Below, piece after piece: positions 5,009 to 6,580 of a stretch of 6,580 nucleotides of DNA (its first letter is position 1; each line of letters begins with the position of its first letter). Source of the DNA: Christensenella sp. UBA3700 (GTDB taxonomy: Bacteria > Bacillota > Clostridia > Christensenellales > UBA3700); the NCBI GenBank assembly GCA_002372775.1, contig DFIJ01000030.1:1-6580 (forward strand), read 5' to 3'. The translations under genes and the position numbers were made by a program. The notes under the pieces are model-generated. The model searched no databases and was not told the origin of the DNA. It worked only from the letters and a program-made list of their open reading frames with translations.

Positions 5009-6580
5009 GCTATAGCTACATAGTCAGGATTAATTAACTTATCTGTTGCTTCCTGGATTGTAAGCGGCTTTCCATAATAAAAGCCCTGACAGACTTCACA
5101 ACCCATAGAAAGTAATTTCTTTCCCTGATCTATGTTCTCAACTCCTTCTGCGATTGTTCGAACACCAACTTTATTGGCATAGTTTAATATACTTTCAACA
5201 ATATATTCTACTTTGTTCGAACTACAGATGTTATCTATAAAACTCTTATCAAACTTTATCACATCTGCATCAATCTTATGAAGTAAGCTAAGGGAAGAGT
5301 AACCTACTCCAAAGTCATCTATTGAAATTGCAAATCCTAACTTATGCATCTTAGATATGAAAATTTGTAATTTACTAAACTCATCTTCTGTTGATGACTC
5401 TGTAATCTCTATATCTATATACTTAGGATCTACCCCCACTTCCTTAGTTATGTTATATATTTTATCTTCAATATTATCAATAAATAAGTTCTTTCGCGAT
5501 ATATTTACTGAAATTACCGGAATCTTGATATTACAATCAAGCCACTCTCTTATTAGCAAGCATACTACTCTTAACATATACATATCAAGTTCATGTATCA
5601 TTCCATTGCTATCAAGTATTGGAATATATTTTACTGAAGGTATGATTTTTCCTTCATACTGCCATCTACAAAGAGCCTCAAATCCCACAAGTTTTCCTGT
5701 CTTCATATTTACCTTAGCCTGTAATACCGGGTAAATGTTTAGTTCTTCTATTGATTTAGAGAATAAACCTCTAACTTTTCTTGTCCAATCCATTGTATCT
5801 TTAAAGCCAGAATTGTAATAAACAACTCTTTTTTTCAATCGGTTTTTTGCCATAGCATAGGCATCAATTGCCGCCTGCATTCTTACATCAAATGTCATGT
5901 TATCATCATCATTTATCATTATTCCAGCCCATGCAGCCAGTTCAAATTTTCTTCCGCCTGTGCCTGGTAAACCTGTAATAACTATACCACCTAATGCTTC
6001 AAGTATATTGTCCAAACTATCTCTTTTAACACATATTATAAAATGATCTCCACCAAGGCGACCTATTGCCTCATCTGCCTTAGCTAGACCTACTAACGTA
6101 TGGGTGTACTTAATTATTGCTTCATCACCTGCAGCTACACCCCAACTGTCATTAATATACTTAAAATTCTGAATATTTGCATAAATTATGGCATAATCCG
6201 ATATTTTGTTGCCTTCAACTAGCAAACGATTCATTTTTTCCTTCACAAATTTTAAATTAGCTACCCCTGTTTGGGCATCATAATATTTAGCTCTGTTAAT
6301 CATCTTAGCGTAATTAACATTATTAGTTGTCAAAGTTATAATATTCGCAAAAGTGTCTAGATTTTCGTCTTTATCATATCCCTTTAACAAGGAAATTATC
6401 ACCTTACCTTGTCTATATTGGCCCACTGGATATGAATAAGTAAATTCTTTACCACATTCTTCCTTGATATTATATAATTCATAAGAATATAATAACTTTT
6501 CTTCGATTTCTATATCGGTTAATTCTAGATTTAACTTTCCAACGTGTAGCCAATCACAAAGCTCTTTCACATCTTCTGCG
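5005..6580 (-). CDS. GGDEF-EAL protein, probable c-di-GMP phosphodiesterase, 5' end outside window
   Basis: At least 521 residues from a GTG at 6570-6568. The frame stays open to the right edge (codons GCA GAA GAT precede it) and no binding site is seen, so the true start is probably outside the window. Residues about 1-95 (counted from that GTG) are an unidentified, mixed hydrophilic region, possibly a sensor domain. A GGDEF domain follows (about 96-255), starting at YDAQTGVANLKF, but its active loop is RLGGDHF (171-177) with His in place of Glu, and the inhibitory RxxD site reads KADE. It is probably a non-catalytic, GTP-sensing or structural module. The EAL domain (about 275-510) is complete: FEALCRW with Glu298, NIS with Asn356, EITES with Glu388, DDFGVGYSSL with Asp418 and Asp419, Lys439, AEGVE with Glu475, and QGFYYGKP with Gln495. 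It should hydrolyse c-di-GMP to pGpG, lowering the messenger that controls motility and surface adhesion. No transmembrane segment is visible in this part. Confidence 0.93.
   Translation of the reverse strand, partial: AEDVKELCDWLHVGKLNLELTDIEIEEKLLYSYELYNIKEECGKEFTYSYPVGQYRQGKVIISLLKGYDKDENLDTFANIITLTTNNVNYAKMINRAKYYDAQTGVANLKFVKEKMNRLLVEGNKISDYAIIYANIQNFKYINDSWGVAAGDEAIIKYTHTLVGLAKADEAIGRLGGDHFIICVKRDSLDNILEALGGIVITGLPGTGGRKFELAAWAGIMINDDDNMTFDVRMQAAIDAYAMAKNRLKKRVVYYNSGFKDTMDWTRKVRGLFSKSIEELNIYPVLQAKVNMKTGKLVGFEALCRWQYEGKIIPSVKYIPILDSNGMIHELDMYMLRVVCLLIREWLDCNIKIPVISVNISRKNLFIDNIEDKIYNITKEVGVDPKYIDIEITESSTEDEFSKLQIFISKMHKLGFAISIDDFGVGYSSLSLLHKIDADVIKFDKSFIDNICSSNKVEYIVESILNYANKVGVRTIAEGVENIDQGKKLLSMGCEVCQGFYYGKPLTIQEATDKLINPDYVAIA

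Noticed and set aside
5001..5020. GCTATAGC palindrome (5009-5016) at the convergent gene junction as a bidirectional terminator
   Set aside because: The palindrome leaves no loop when fully paired, the stem is short and AT-rich, and the T-run lies on the wrong side for the plus strand and reads as A's on the minus strand.
5357..5734. A 125-codon open frame on the plus strand inside the GGDEF-EAL gene
   Set aside because: It is antisense to conserved EAL sequence and arises from its codon pattern. The same holds for the smaller frames opposite xylA and the surface-protein gene.

Overview
The window is AT-rich (roughly one third G+C by eye) with strong AGGAGG-type ribosome binding sites and sigma-A-like promoters. 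It carries a class II xylose isomerase, a signal-peptide surface protein with a C-terminal membrane anchor, a COG0523/CobW-family GTPase and a GGDEF-EAL protein. Together these suggest a low-GC anaerobic Firmicute, most likely Clostridia of the Lachnospiraceae type. The taxonomic call is an inference from composition and protein style, not from a marker gene.

Layout, left to right. Positions 1-270 hold the start of an unidentified minus-strand reading frame that runs off the left edge and seems to need a one-base frameshift to join its best ribosome binding site. Positions 271-509 are intergenic and contain a clear rho-independent terminator for the next gene. Positions 510-2018 (minus) encode a 502-residue secreted, membrane-anchored surface protein. 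Positions 2019-2468 contain no gene; they hold that gene's promoter and 5' leader plus a long hairpin that probably terminates xylA. Positions 2469-3785 (minus) encode xylose isomerase XylA with every catalytic and metal-binding residue in place. Positions 3786-4042 are a divergent promoter region. Positions 4043-5008 (plus) encode an unusual CobW-like GTPase, and positions 5005-6580 (minus) a c-di-GMP-related GGDEF-EAL protein whose N-terminus lies beyond the right edge.

The genes do not form one operon. xylA and the GTPase gene are divergent, the GTPase gene and the GGDEF-EAL gene converge with overlapping stop codons, and the surface-protein gene has its own promoter and terminator. xylA stands alone, with no xylulokinase, transporter or regulator gene in view. 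Its promoter carries several copies of a repeated half-site (about TTTTAAMAAAGTA) and a degenerate catabolite-repression-like half-site, so sugar-responsive control is plausible.

I see no mobile element, CRISPR array, tRNA or rRNA, and no clear evidence of a wholly new system. The points most worth a second look are the GTPase with altered metal-binding and guanine-specificity motifs, the repeated operator-like motif at xylA, the surface protein with a duplicated module and atypical anchor, and the broken reading frame at the left edge.
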